Positions 9,212-17,484 of a stretch of DNA of 64,000 nucleotides are shown in pieces. The notes beneath the pieces were generated by a model that had not been told where the DNA came from, searched no databases, and was given only the letters and a program-made list of their open reading frames with translations. The number at the start of each line of letters is the position of its first letter. Position 1 is the first letter of the stretch. Origin of the DNA: Roseateles noduli (lineage in GTDB: Bacteria; Pseudomonadota; Gammaproteobacteria; Burkholderiales; Burkholderiaceae_C); contig NIOE01000004.1 of the NCBI GenBank assembly GCA_002205125.1, positions 248,001 to 312,000 of the forward strand. Reading direction: 5' to 3'. The position numbers were made by a program, and so were the translations under genes.

Positions 9212-10716
9212 CCGCCGCGTACGACACCCTCATCGTCGGCGGGGGCTCGGCCGGCGCCGTGCTCGCCCACCGGCTGAGCGCGGACCCGTCGCGACGGATC
9301 CTGCTGCTCGAAGCCGGCCAGGCCTACCGCCCCAACGTGTTCCCCCGCGACCTGGCCGACGCGGACACGGCCGGCGGCCCCGACGGTCACGACTGGGGCT
9401 ACACGGCGGAGACCGGCATCGACGGTCGCAGCATCCGCGCGCCGCGCGGCAAGACGATAGGCGGCTGCTCCGCGGTCAACGCGGCGGTGGCGATGCGTTC
9501 GCGGCCCGAGGACTTCGCGAAGTGGCGCGCGCTCGGCATTGAGGGCTGGGACTGGGAGGAGGTGCTCGCCGCCTTCAAGGCCATCGAGAACACGCCCGAC
9601 GGCGACAACGACTTCCGCGGTCGCAGCGGTCCGCTGCCGATCCGTCATCGTCGTCCCGACGAGTTGACTCCGGCGCTGAATGCCTTCGTCGACGCGAGCG
9701 CGAACCTGGGCTTCGCCCGCGTGGACGACTTCAACGGCGGCGATCAGGCCGGCGTGTCGCCGTATCCGCTCAACGTGATCTCGGGTCGCCGCATCAACAC
9801 GGGCATCGCCTTCCTGGACGAGGCCGTGCGTGCGCGGCCCAACCTGACGATCCACGGCGGTGTCGAGATCGACAAGGTCCTCATCGAGGACGGTCGCGCC
9901 GTGGGCGTCCTCGATGCCGATGGCAAGACCTGGCGCGCGAACGAGGTGATCCTCAGCGCCGGCGCCTTCGGCAGTCCGGCGATCCTGATGCGCTCCGGCG
10001 TGGGACCGGCCGCGGTGCTGTCGCGGCTCGGCGTGCCGCTGGTGGCCGACCTGCCCGTCGGCGAAGGGCTGCAGGAGCACCCGTTCTATTACAACGTCTA
10101 CGCGTTGACGCCGGAGGCCGCCGGCATGCATCCGGCGGCGGGTGCGATCCTGTGGGCCGCGTCGTCGGAAGCGGAAGCCGGCGATCTGGACCTGCACGTC
10201 TCCGCCACGCATCTGTTCGATCCGGCGCTCAGCCCGACCGGCGGCGCGATCGTGCTGGCTGTGGCGCTGACGCAGCCGGAGGCGCGCGGCAGCCTGGAGA
10301 TTGTCGACCGCGATCCCCGATCGGCGCCGCGCATCCGCTACAACTTCCTCGGCACCGGGCGCGATCGCTCGCGGATGCTGGAGGCGGTGCGGATCTCCCG
10401 CGCGATCGGCCGCCAGCCGCCGTTCGCGGACCTGGTCCACGCGGAGATGGCGCCGGGCGCGGAGGTGTCTGACGGCGACGACCTCGCCCCCGCGATCGCG
10501 CGCAACCTCGACGGGTACGCGCATCCCACTTCCACCTGCCGCATGGGACGACCGGGCGAGGGTGTCGTCGACGGCGGCGGCCGCGTGTTCGGCATCGACG
10601 GGCTGTTCGTGATCGACGCGTCGATCATGCCGCTGGTCCCCAGCGCACCGCCCAACATCACCACGATGATGATGGCCTGGCACCTCGCCGGCCGCAGCCT
10701 GGGAGCACCGGCATGA
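9208..10716 (+). CDS. GMC family FAD-dependent oxidoreductase
   Basis: A 502-aa glucose-methanol-choline oxidoreductase. The dinucleotide motif VGGGSAGAVLAHRLS lies at the N-terminus and the GMC signature region RGKTIGGCSAVNAAVA near residue 88. The C-terminal substrate domain carries GYAHPTSTCRMG and the active-site region PSAPPNITTMMMAWHLA. It oxidises an alcohol or aldehyde of unknown identity. It is somewhat shorter than choline dehydrogenases. Its ATG overlaps the upstream stop (ATGA) and its own stop overlaps the esterase start, so all three genes are translationally coupled. Confidence 0.92.
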   Translation: MTAAYDTLIVGGGSAGAVLAHRLSADPSRRILLLEAGQAYRPNVFPRDLADADTAGGPDGHDWGYTAETGIDGRSIRAPRGKTIGGCSAVNAAVAMRSRPEDFAKWRALGIEGWDWEEVLAAFKAIENTPDGDNDFRGRSGPLPIRHRRPDELTPALNAFVDASANLGFARVDDFNGGDQAGVSPYPLNVISGRRINTGIAFLDEAVRARPNLTIHGGVEIDKVLIEDGRAVGVLDADGKTWRANEVILSAGAFGSPAILMRSGVGPAAVLSRLGVPLVADLPVGEGLQEHPFYYNVYALTPEAAGMHPAAGAILWAASSEAEAGDLDLHVSATHLFDPALSPTGGAIVLAVALTQPEARGSLEIVDRDPRSAPRIRYNFLGTGRDRSRMLEAVRISRAIGRQPPFADLVHAEMAPGAEVSDGDDLAPAIARNLDGYAHPTSTCRMGRPGEGVVDGGGRVFGIDGLFVIDASIMPLVPSAPPNITTMMMAWHLAGRSLGAPA

Positions 10717-11621
10717 GCACGGACACGATTCCTCTGATGGCGGCCGACGTGGTCGCCTCGGTCGAGCTGCGCGCGCAGTTCGGCCGTTTCTGGTCCACGA
10801 CGCCGGGCACGCCGCGCGAGGTCTATGACCGTTTCATCGGCGCGACGCCGATGGCGCCGGGCGTGACGACGAGCCAGGTGTTCGACGCGCCGGCCCCCGG
10901 CTGGTGGTGCGAGCCGGCCGATGCGGCCGCGACGCGCGCCGGACGCGCGATCCTCTTCCTGCATGGCGGCGGCTACGGCCTCGGCCACGCGGGGCCGTAC
11001 GCCGGCTTCGTCAGCCAGATCGTGGCGCGCTCGGGCGTGCCGGCCTTCGCGCTGGAATACCCGCTGGCGCCGGAGGCGCAGTGGCCGACGGCGCGCGATC
11101 TGGCGGTGTCGGCGCTGGCCGCGCTGACGGAGCAGTTCGAGTCGGTCGCGGTGGTCGGCGATTCGGCCGGCGGCGGCCTGAGCTTCGCGACGGTGCTGGA
11201 GGCGCGGCGACGCGGCCTGCCGGTGGCGGCCATCGCGACCTTCTCGCCGTGGACCGACCTGAGCCTCAGCGGCGAAAGCGTCCGCGATCCGGCGGTCATC
11301 GATCCGCTGCTGGCGGTGGACTATCTGCGGGCGTCGGCCGCGGCGTATCTCGGCGCGACGCCGGCGGACGATCCGTGCGCCTCGCCGCTGTTCGAGCCCT
11401 ACCTGCGCCTGCCACCCACGCTCATCCAGGTCGGCGCCGACGAGATCCTGCGCGACGACTCGATCCGCATGGCGCGCGCCGCCGAAGCCGCCGGCACCGA
11501 CGTCGACCTGCAGGTCTGGCAAGGCTTGCATCACGTGTTCCAGCTCAACACGCAGGAACTCGCGAGTGCGCGTCTGGCGCTGGACCGCACGGCGGAGTTC
11601 CTCGTGCGTCACCTGCGTTGA
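10713..11621 (+). CDS. Alpha/beta hydrolase (hormone-sensitive lipase-like esterase)
   Basis: A 302-aa cytoplasmic esterase of the HSL/family IV type. The HGGG oxyanion motif is in FLHGGGYGLG, the nucleophile box is GDSAGGGLS, and a C-terminal acid and histidine follow (QVGADEILRDDS and GLHHVFQ). No signal peptide is seen. It overlaps the GMC oxidoreductase by 4 bp, so it likely hydrolyses an ester belonging to the same pathway. Downstream is a large inverted repeat, then the convergent GH9 gene. Confidence 0.9.
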   Translation: MSTDTIPLMAADVVASVELRAQFGRFWSTTPGTPREVYDRFIGATPMAPGVTTSQVFDAPAPGWWCEPADAAATRAGRAILFLHGGGYGLGHAGPYAGFVSQIVARSGVPAFALEYPLAPEAQWPTARDLAVSALAALTEQFESVAVVGDSAGGGLSFATVLEARRRGLPVAAIATFSPWTDLSLSGESVRDPAVIDPLLAVDYLRASAAAYLGATPADDPCASPLFEPYLRLPPTLIQVGADEILRDDSIRMARAAEAAGTDVDLQVWQGLHHVFQLNTQELASARLALDRTAEFLVRHLR

Positions 11622-11654
11622 TTCAGGGAAAGGCTTGTTGACTGCCGAGTCTGC

Positions 11655-11813
11655 TGGCCCTCACCCCCGCCCTCTCCCGCAGTGCGGGAGAGGGGGCCAC
11701 CCCAGTGCTCCTGCCCCGAATGGCTCGGTGCACTTTCACTCCCCTGCCTCGAATGGCTCGGTGCACTCTCACTCCCTCTCCCGCACTGCGGGAGAGGGCG
11801 GGGGTGAGGGCCA
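11655..11813. repeat. REP/BIME-like inverted repeat enclosing two 33-bp direct repeats
   Basis: Two perfect 40-bp arms in inverted orientation lie at 11655-11694 and 11774-11813. Each arm contains an internal hairpin of the form CTCCCGC-AGT-GCGGGAG. Between them, 11711-11743 and 11744-11776 are two tandem 33-bp copies that differ at two positions. The element fills the gap between two convergent genes, as REP-type elements usually do. It could act as a bidirectional terminator or mRNA stabiliser. Confidence 0.9.
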
Positions 11814-11839
11814 GCGGCGGTGGAAGTGCTGAAGCCGAC

Positions 11840-13702
11840 TCAGCGCGCCATCGACGTCGCCGCCAGCAGCATCCACGTCGAATGCGGGATCCACTGCTCC
11901 ACCCAGCGCCATTGCTCGTCGTCGGGGCCCGGTCCGAAGGCGATGCCTTCTCCCGTGTCGCTGCCGACCGCGCCGGTGATGCCGTTGGAGATGCCGCCCG
12001 CGAACATGTCGCCGGCGCTGGACGCCACCGTCGGCGGATTGCGCTTGCCGAAGCCGTAGAGCATCGAGATGCCGTAGGGGTTCTTGCCCAGCGTCCAATC
12101 CACCTGATCCTGCGCGTACGCGGCCCAGTCGGCGGGCAGGGCAGGGGACACCTTGCGACCCGCCACCGCCACCGCGGTGCTCAGCGACAGCAGGCGCGCG
12201 CTCTCACCCTGCCACCAGTAGCCGGTCTCGTTCTTGTGCGGAATGAAGAAGCCTTCCAGCACCGGACCGTCCGCCTTGCCGTCCTTCGCGAGCTGGAAGG
12301 ACTGCCGCGCGTAGCCGAACGGATTGGACACGCGCCGCGTGATGTCGACCTCGTGCTGCAGCGCCGCCTTGATCACCGTGCCGGCGCGGGCGCGACGGGT
12401 GTCGTCGGTCTCGATGTCGAGGTAGTAGCCGAGGCTCAACACCGGCAGGCCGGCCTCGACCGCGTGATAGTAGGGACGCGAACCGCCGTCGCTGACGAAG
12501 CCGCCGTCGGCCGCCTGCCGCTGCATCAGGCTGTCCGCGCGCGCCCGCGCCGCGTCGAGGAAGCGCGCGTCCTTCGTCGCGTTGAACAGCTCCACCGCGG
12601 CCATCAACGCGGTGTAGTCGTCGATGATGTTCTCGACGCCGTTCGCCGTGTACTGCGCGTTGAAATTCTGCAGATGGTCGAAGCCCTTGATCGCATCGGC
12701 GAGGTAGGTCTTCCCGTCGACGCTGCCATGCCGCCCCGACTGCTTCGCCAGCATCGACGCCCGCGCCAGCGCGGCGATCGCCATGCCGCCGCCCGCGCGG
12801 TAGGCCGAGCGGTAGAGCTTCGTGTAGCGCCCGTCGTCGCCCTCGTAGCCGACGACCATGCGCTCGGCGCCTTCCGCGCCCCACTTGTCGAAGACCGTCG
12901 TATAGAAGTAGCCCTCGGCGTCGAGGATGCGATGCAGATAGTCCGCACCCCAGAACGCTTCGTCCTGGGCGCGCTTGAGCAGCCCCGCGCGGCGGTACAG
13001 GTCCGCCGACGCGTCCGCCGTGTAGGCCAGCGCCCAGGCCGCCATCGACGTCTGCTGCGGGTTGAAGAAATTCGCGTAGCCGAGGTGCGACAGATACTTG
13101 CCCGTGTCGCCGCCGGCGTCCTTCCAGCCGCCGTGCACGTCGACGAAACGATCGGTCTCGAAGATGCGGATGCGCCGGTCGCCCTTGCCGGTATGGCGGC
13201 TGCGATGGAAGTAGTCGAGCAGCTTGTCCGCCGTTATCGCGAACAGCGCCTGGTCGCGCACCCGGACCGGTGCGGACGTCACGCGCTTGCCGTCCAGCGT
13301 CGCCTCGACGCGGTAGACGCCCGGCGTCTGCACCGCTGAGAAGTCCGCCTCGAAGTAGCGCTTGCCCGTGCCCCAGGCCGAGAAGTCCGGCAGCGGCTTG
13401 AGATCGCCTTCGGCGACCGTCTTGCCGCCCGAGAGCACACGGTAGCGGCCCGATTGCACCGCGCCGGTCGATTCGACGATCGCGCGCTTGGGGCCGGCGC
13501 GTTCCAGCGCGACCTGATTCAGTTGCACCAGCAACGGATCCGTCGGCAAGGTGACGGAGACCGTCGTCTTGCGTTCGTCCGTTGCCGCGTGCGAGGCCAT
13601 GGCGGCGGTCCCGAGGACCGCAGCGACCGCGAAGACCGCGGCCACCGCGAGCGCGGAGCGTCGGGGGGAATGCGCCGCGCGGGCGGTGACATCGGTCTTC
13701 AT
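11840..13702 (-). CDS. GH9 family glycosidase, probable exo-beta-D-glucosaminidase
   Basis: A 620-aa secreted or periplasmic enzyme. An N-terminal signal region (about residues 1-40) is followed by an Ig-like cellulase N-terminal domain (about 47-150) and a GH9 catalytic domain. The motif HGGWKDAGGDTGKYLSHLGYAN holds the paired aspartates Asp195/Asp199, and the general acid is probably Glu585 (TGEGIAFG). The GGDTGKYLSH variant, rather than the cellulase-type DAGDHGKY, resembles the GH9 branch reported as exo-glucosaminidases in Vibrionaceae; I recall this from the family and have not tested it. It starts 4 bp after the chitosanase stop, so the two form one operon. It would trim chitosan oligomers to glucosamine. 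An endoglucanase role is the alternative. Confidence 0.85.
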   Translation of the reverse strand: MKTDVTARAAHSPRRSALAVAAVFAVAAVLGTAAMASHAATDERKTTVSVTLPTDPLLVQLNQVALERAGPKRAIVESTGAVQSGRYRVLSGGKTVAEGDLKPLPDFSAWGTGKRYFEADFSAVQTPGVYRVEATLDGKRVTSAPVRVRDQALFAITADKLLDYFHRSRHTGKGDRRIRIFETDRFVDVHGGWKDAGGDTGKYLSHLGYANFFNPQQTSMAAWALAYTADASADLYRRAGLLKRAQDEAFWGADYLHRILDAEGYFYTTVFDKWGAEGAERMVVGYEGDDGRYTKLYRSAYRAGGGMAIAALARASMLAKQSGRHGSVDGKTYLADAIKGFDHLQNFNAQYTANGVENIIDDYTALMAAVELFNATKDARFLDAARARADSLMQRQAADGGFVSDGGSRPYYHAVEAGLPVLSLGYYLDIETDDTRRARAGTVIKAALQHEVDITRRVSNPFGYARQSFQLAKDGKADGPVLEGFFIPHKNETGYWWQGESARLLSLSTAVAVAGRKVSPALPADWAAYAQDQVDWTLGKNPYGISMLYGFGKRNPPTVASSAGDMFAGGISNGITGAVGSDTGEGIAFGPGPDDEQWRWVEQWIPHSTWMLLAATSMAR

Positions 13703-13706
13703 GCGA

Positions 13707-14858
13707 TCAGTTCCAGGCCATGTTCTTGGACCACTTCACGCCCGAGCTCGGGCACTTGCCGGAGTTGTTCGGGTACTTGCTGTTGATGACGCTGTTCACC
13801 ACGCTGACGTTGCCCATCGTCGGGTCCTGCTTGTAGATGTCCAGCGCCATGCTGGCGCGCCAGCAGTTGCCCTTGTCGTCGCCCAGGCTGGACGACGAGA
13901 GCCAGCGAATGTACTGGTCCGTCAGGTAGGTGGCGAAGCAGGTCTCGCTGGACATGCTGCCGCAGTTGCCCGCGTTCTTCACCTGCGTGAACGCCGAGAT
14001 GCTGCCGATCGATCCCGTGTTCACCTGCACCTGGAAGGCCAGTCCCACCAGGTTGTACTGGCTGAAGCTGGTGAAGCCGATCTTCTTCAGCGCGTCCAGC
14101 ACCGGCAGCAGCTTGTCGCTGTCGATGTGGGCGTAGTGGCTCATCACGTACTGCGCCTGGCGGTTGTCGAAGTCCGACTGCAGCGCCTGGCAGATCTTGG
14201 TCAGCGCCGCCTTCTTCTTCGAGTTGGTGCGGGACAGGTTCGGATACGGGTCCAGGCGCGAGTCGTCCGCCTTCATGTCCGCCGCCGCGATGCCGGTGAC
14301 CTGGACGCCCCAGTTCTTCATGTCGGTGTTGGTCGCACCGGTTTTGCCCAGCACGTAGGGCGCGTAGGCGTTCTTGAAGTAGTCCGGGAAGTCGCCGACC
14401 GTCGTCACGCCGACCGGGCCGAAGGTGTCGCCGCGGTAGTCGGAGATGCCTTCGTTGTGCTCGTAATCGACCTCGCAGTAGCGCCACGGTTCCGGGTCTT
14501 GATAGTTGGTGGTGCCGTTCTCCGGATAGGCGTCCATGCTGAGCACGGCCTGCCATTGGTTGACCGTCAGCTTGCGGGCCTTGTCGAAGACGTTGCCGTA
14601 GACGCGCGAGTCGCCGACAGGGATGACGCCGGCCGCCGCGGCCGCCTTGGTGGCCGTCACCAGCGGTTGGCCGGTGGCCGTGAAGGTGTTGGTGTAGACC
14701 CAGCCGTCCTGCACGTACACGCTGGGTTGGCTGCCGGCCGGGGCGGCTGCCTTGGTCTTGCCGGCTGCGACGGCCGCGGACGCGCCGCAGACGAGGGCCA
14801 GGACGGTGAGCGCCGCTTGCACGCCGATGCGGCGGACGCTGGGGGTACGAGATTGCAT
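13707..14858 (-). CDS. Secreted chitosanase, GH80-like
   Basis: A 383-aa secreted protein with a signal peptide (about residues 1-32, ending near SAAVAAG). It would cut beta-1,4 bonds in chitosan outside the cell. The catalytic region PENGTTNYQDPEPWRYCEV and the segment ISDYRGDTFGPVGVTT match the GH46/GH80 chitosanase pattern. Glu113 and Glu133 lie 20 residues apart, the spacing I recall for the two essential glutamates (121 and 141) of the Mitsuaria (Matsuebacter) GH80 enzyme ChoA. ATG 14858 has a clear GGAGG site; an in-frame start 52 codons upstream would not give a signal peptide. The GH9 gene follows in the same operon. Confidence 0.88.
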   Translation of the reverse strand: MQSRTPSVRRIGVQAALTVLALVCGASAAVAAGKTKAAAPAGSQPSVYVQDGWVYTNTFTATGQPLVTATKAAAAAGVIPVGDSRVYGNVFDKARKLTVNQWQAVLSMDAYPENGTTNYQDPEPWRYCEVDYEHNEGISDYRGDTFGPVGVTTVGDFPDYFKNAYAPYVLGKTGATNTDMKNWGVQVTGIAAADMKADDSRLDPYPNLSRTNSKKKAALTKICQALQSDFDNRQAQYVMSHYAHIDSDKLLPVLDALKKIGFTSFSQYNLVGLAFQVQVNTGSIGSISAFTQVKNAGNCGSMSSETCFATYLTDQYIRWLSSSSLGDDKGNCWRASMALDIYKQDPTMGNVSVVNSVINSKYPNNSGKCPSSGVKWSKNMAWN

Positions 14859-15031
14859 GGTGGTTGCCTCCGAAAGACACGGGGGTAGGGGGGCGTGGCC
14901 TGCGCCACGGGAATGGGTTCCCGAGAGCCGCCGCCCACCACTCTCGCCAAGCCGGTCCTGCGCTCGGGGGCGTGGGTCGCTGCAGCCCATGGGCGGCGAA
15001 TGTAGGCGGAACATTTCATCGATGCAATAAA

Positions 15032-15060
15032 TAAAACCACTGGATGTGTAAATTGATTTA
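15032..15060. promoter_or_regulatory. Candidate operator pair in chitosanase/ROK divergent region
   Basis: The AT-rich stretch contains TAAAACCACTGGATGTG (15032-15048), which matches the palindrome upstream of the sugar kinase at 13 of 17 positions. The near-palindrome TAAATTGATTTA follows at 15049-15060. It lies between the divergent chitosanase and ROK regulator genes and is far more AT-rich than its surroundings. This is a plausible binding site for the ROK protein, by inference only. Confidence 0.5.
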
Positions 15061-15130
15061 TCAGCGGACCCCGTGATGCCGTCGTGAAGCTGCGTCAGAA
15101 TGGGGGATACCCGAAGGACCAGCCGCCAGC

Positions 15131-16381
15131 ATGAGAACCACCAGTCGAGGGGCCACCCAACAGTCCAGCGCGCCCTACAACCGCCGTGTGGTGCTGGACT
15201 TCATCCGCCAGCAGGGCGCGGCATCGCGCAAGGACATCGCCGACAAGGTGTCGCTGAGCCCCCAGACGGTGGCCAACATCACCAACGACCTGGAGGCGAT
15301 CGGGTTGATCGTGTCCAGGCGGCAGAAGGTCGACAAGTCGCGCGGCCAGCCGCCCATCGCCTTCGAGCTCAATCCGCAGGCGGGCAACGCGATCGGGATC
15401 AGCCTGGAGCCGGGCCGCGCCTCGGCCGCGCTGGTCAACCTGGTCGGCGAGATCCGCAGCCGCTGCGAGGTCGACATGGACACCAGCGACCGCCGCCAGA
15501 TGCTGGCCGCGATGCTGCAGCTGGTCGCGCAGCTGCGCCGCGAGTCGACCGAGCCGCTGTGGGGCATCGGCGTCGCGCTGCCGGGGCCGCTGGGCCACAC
15601 CGACATCAGCTTCGTCGGCCCGACCGCGCTCGAAGGCTGGAACGACCTGTCCGTGCTGGACGAGCTCGGCGAAGTCACGGGGCTCTCCGTTTTCTACCGG
15701 ATCGACAGCGTTGCCGGTGCCCTGGGTGAGACGCTCTTCGGCGTGGCCCGCAACCTCGACAACTTCTTCTATCTGCACCTCGGGCTGGGCCTGGGCGGCG
15801 CGCTGGTCATCGGCCGCGCCGCGTATCCGGGCTCGAACGGCAACGCCACCGAGATCGGCCACGTGCCCATCGTGCCGGGCGGCACGCCGTGCTACTGCGG
15901 CAACCGCGGCTGCCTGGAGCGCTACGTCTCGATGCACTCGCTGGCCGAGGCCTTGAAGGTCTCCGACCACGACGTCTGGTCGCTGGACCTCGCCAAGCGC
16001 CTGAAGGACCCGAAGGACAAGGCGCTGCACCAGTGGTGCCGTCAGGCCGCGGACCGGCTGCGCGACGCGGTCTGCATGATCGAGAACATGCTGGACCCGC
16101 ACTCGATCGTCATCGGCGGCTCGGCGCCCAAGGTGCTGGTGGAGCATCTGGTCGCGCTCGCGCAGCCGTGGCACCGCTCGGTGCGCGGCGGCGTCGCGAC
16201 GCCGCAGACGCGGCTGCTGCTGTCGGACCGCCAGGACGACAGCTCCATCCTCGGCGCCGCGGTGCTGCCGATCTACGAGATGCTGTCGCCGCGCCTGGAG
16301 ACGCTGCAGCAGGACCGTCGCGGCGAGGCCGACGTGGCCGAGCTGCTGGGGCATCGGGCGTCCATACCTCGGCGTGGGTAG
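15131..16381 (+). CDS. ROK family transcriptional regulator (NagC/Mlc-like)
   Basis: A 416-aa protein with an N-terminal MarR-like winged HTH (about residues 17-75, RRVVLDFIRQQGAASRKDIADKVSLSPQTVANITNDLE) and a C-terminal ROK domain. The ROK zinc motif CYCGNRGCLE is complete, the glycine-rich LGLGLGGALVIG strand is present, and the HVPI region follows EIG. The sugar kinase phosphate loop is weak, as in NagC and Mlc, which are regulators rather than kinases. It is divergent from the chitosanase operon and upstream of the kinase/MFS/receptor genes. It probably represses both and is released by glucosamine, an oligomer or a phosphorylated derivative. Confidence 0.9.
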   Translation: MRTTSRGATQQSSAPYNRRVVLDFIRQQGAASRKDIADKVSLSPQTVANITNDLEAIGLIVSRRQKVDKSRGQPPIAFELNPQAGNAIGISLEPGRASAALVNLVGEIRSRCEVDMDTSDRRQMLAAMLQLVAQLRRESTEPLWGIGVALPGPLGHTDISFVGPTALEGWNDLSVLDELGEVTGLSVFYRIDSVAGALGETLFGVARNLDNFFYLHLGLGLGGALVIGRAAYPGSNGNATEIGHVPIVPGGTPCYCGNRGCLERYVSMHSLAEALKVSDHDVWSLDLAKRLKDPKDKALHQWCRQAADRLRDAVCMIENMLDPHSIVIGGSAPKVLVEHLVALAQPWHRSVRGGVATPQTRLLLSDRQDDSSILGAAVLPIYEMLSPRLETLQQDRRGEADVAELLGHRASIPRRG

Positions 16382-16449
16382 TCCGGATGGACCGTCGGAC
16401 GTGCGAGACGAAGTGAGGGTAAAGCCACCTGGGGGAATCCCTTGATTAC

Positions 16450-16468
16450 TTAAATCCAATGGATTTAA
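16450..16468. promoter_or_regulatory. Perfect AT-rich palindrome upstream of sugar kinase operon
   Basis: TTAAATCC-AAT-GGATTTAA is a perfect 8-bp inverted repeat with a 3-bp centre, in the 128-bp gap between the ROK gene and the sugar kinase. A possible -35 (TTGACG, 16472-16477) and a weak -10 (TACAGT, 16496-16501) follow, so a bound repressor would block the promoter. The related sequence at 15032-15048 suggests a shared regulator. Confidence 0.6.
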
Positions 16469-16509
16469 TTATTGACGCTGTGTTCTGAGTGCTCCTACAG
16501 TCGGCGCCC

Positions 16510-17475
16510 ATGGACACGGCACGACCTCTTTCCCATCCTCCGCTCAGCATCGTCGGCGACGTCGGCGTCGACCTCGTGCTGGGCAGCCTGACCGGGTGGC
16601 CGCAACTCGGCACCGAACTCCTGATGCCCCGCAGCGAGCTGCGCCCGGGCGGCTCCGGCGCCAACGCGGCGCTGGCCGCGCGCCACATCGGACAGCGCGC
16701 GCACCTGATCTCCGCGGTCGGCAACGATCACTTCGGCCAGTGGCTGGCGGCGCAGTTCGCCGGCATCGAGACGGACCTCGAGATCTGCGACATAGCGACC
16801 ACCATCTCGGTCGGCCTCATGCACACCTGCGGCGAGCGCAACTTCTTCACCACGCACGGACACCTGCAGCGGCTGTCGGCCGAGCATGTGCTCCAGCATC
16901 TGCAGCCGACCGACGCGCCGACCGACGCGCCGGCGATCGCGCTCTTCACCGCGCCTTTCCTGCTCACCGACCTGCGCCCCCGCTACGCGGCGCTGATGGC
17001 CGAGGCCGGACGACGCGGCTACCGCGTCGCGCTGGACACCGGCTGGCCGCCGGAAGGCTGGAACCGGGAGGAGGTGATGAGCTGGCTGCCGCACTGCGAT
17101 CACCTGCTCATCAACGAGCTGGAGGCGCAGAGCATCGCCGGCACCGAGGACCTCGATGACGCGCTGGCCCTGATCGGCCGTGCGCTGAAGCCCGGGGCGA
17201 GCCTGATCGTGAAGGTCGGCGCGCGCGGCGCGCTGGGCCTGGCGTCCGGAGGGCGCGTCCAGCACCTCACCGAGCCCGCCGACATCTTCGACACCATAGG
17301 CGCCGGCGACGCGTTCAACGCCGGCTACCTGGCCGCGCGCATCCGCGGCGGCGATCTCGCCGAAGGACTGGCCGCGGGCTGCCGCACCGCCGGGGCCATC
17401 CTGCCGCGCTTCCCGCGCAGGACCATCCGCGCCGGCGAGTTCGCCGACTGCCTTCCCGCCAACGTCCTTGCCTGA
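16510..17475 (+). CDS. PfkB family carbohydrate kinase
   Basis: A 321-aa ribokinase-like sugar kinase. It carries the first PfkB signature region (RPGGSGANAALAARHIG) and the C-terminal one (DTIGAGDAFNAGYLAAR, with the catalytic Asp in GAGD). The context predicts a glucosamine or amino-sugar kinase that traps chitosan breakdown products, but PfkB specificity cannot be read from sequence. ATG 16510 fits the family N-terminus (LSIVGDVGVDLVLG). No ribosome site precedes it, and if the -10 at 16496 is real the message would begin at or next to the ATG. The stop is 9 bp before the MFS gene. Confidence 0.87.
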   Translation: MDTARPLSHPPLSIVGDVGVDLVLGSLTGWPQLGTELLMPRSELRPGGSGANAALAARHIGQRAHLISAVGNDHFGQWLAAQFAGIETDLEICDIATTISVGLMHTCGERNFFTTHGHLQRLSAEHVLQHLQPTDAPTDAPAIALFTAPFLLTDLRPRYAALMAEAGRRGYRVALDTGWPPEGWNREEVMSWLPHCDHLLINELEAQSIAGTEDLDDALALIGRALKPGASLIVKVGARGALGLASGGRVQHLTEPADIFDTIGAGDAFNAGYLAARIRGGDLAEGLAAGCRTAGAILPRFPRRTIRAGEFADCLPANVLA

Positions 17476-17484
17476 GGAGCCGCC

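Noticed and set aside
11655-11813. CRISPR array
   Set aside because: Only two contiguous 33-bp units without unique spacers, inside an inverted repeat.
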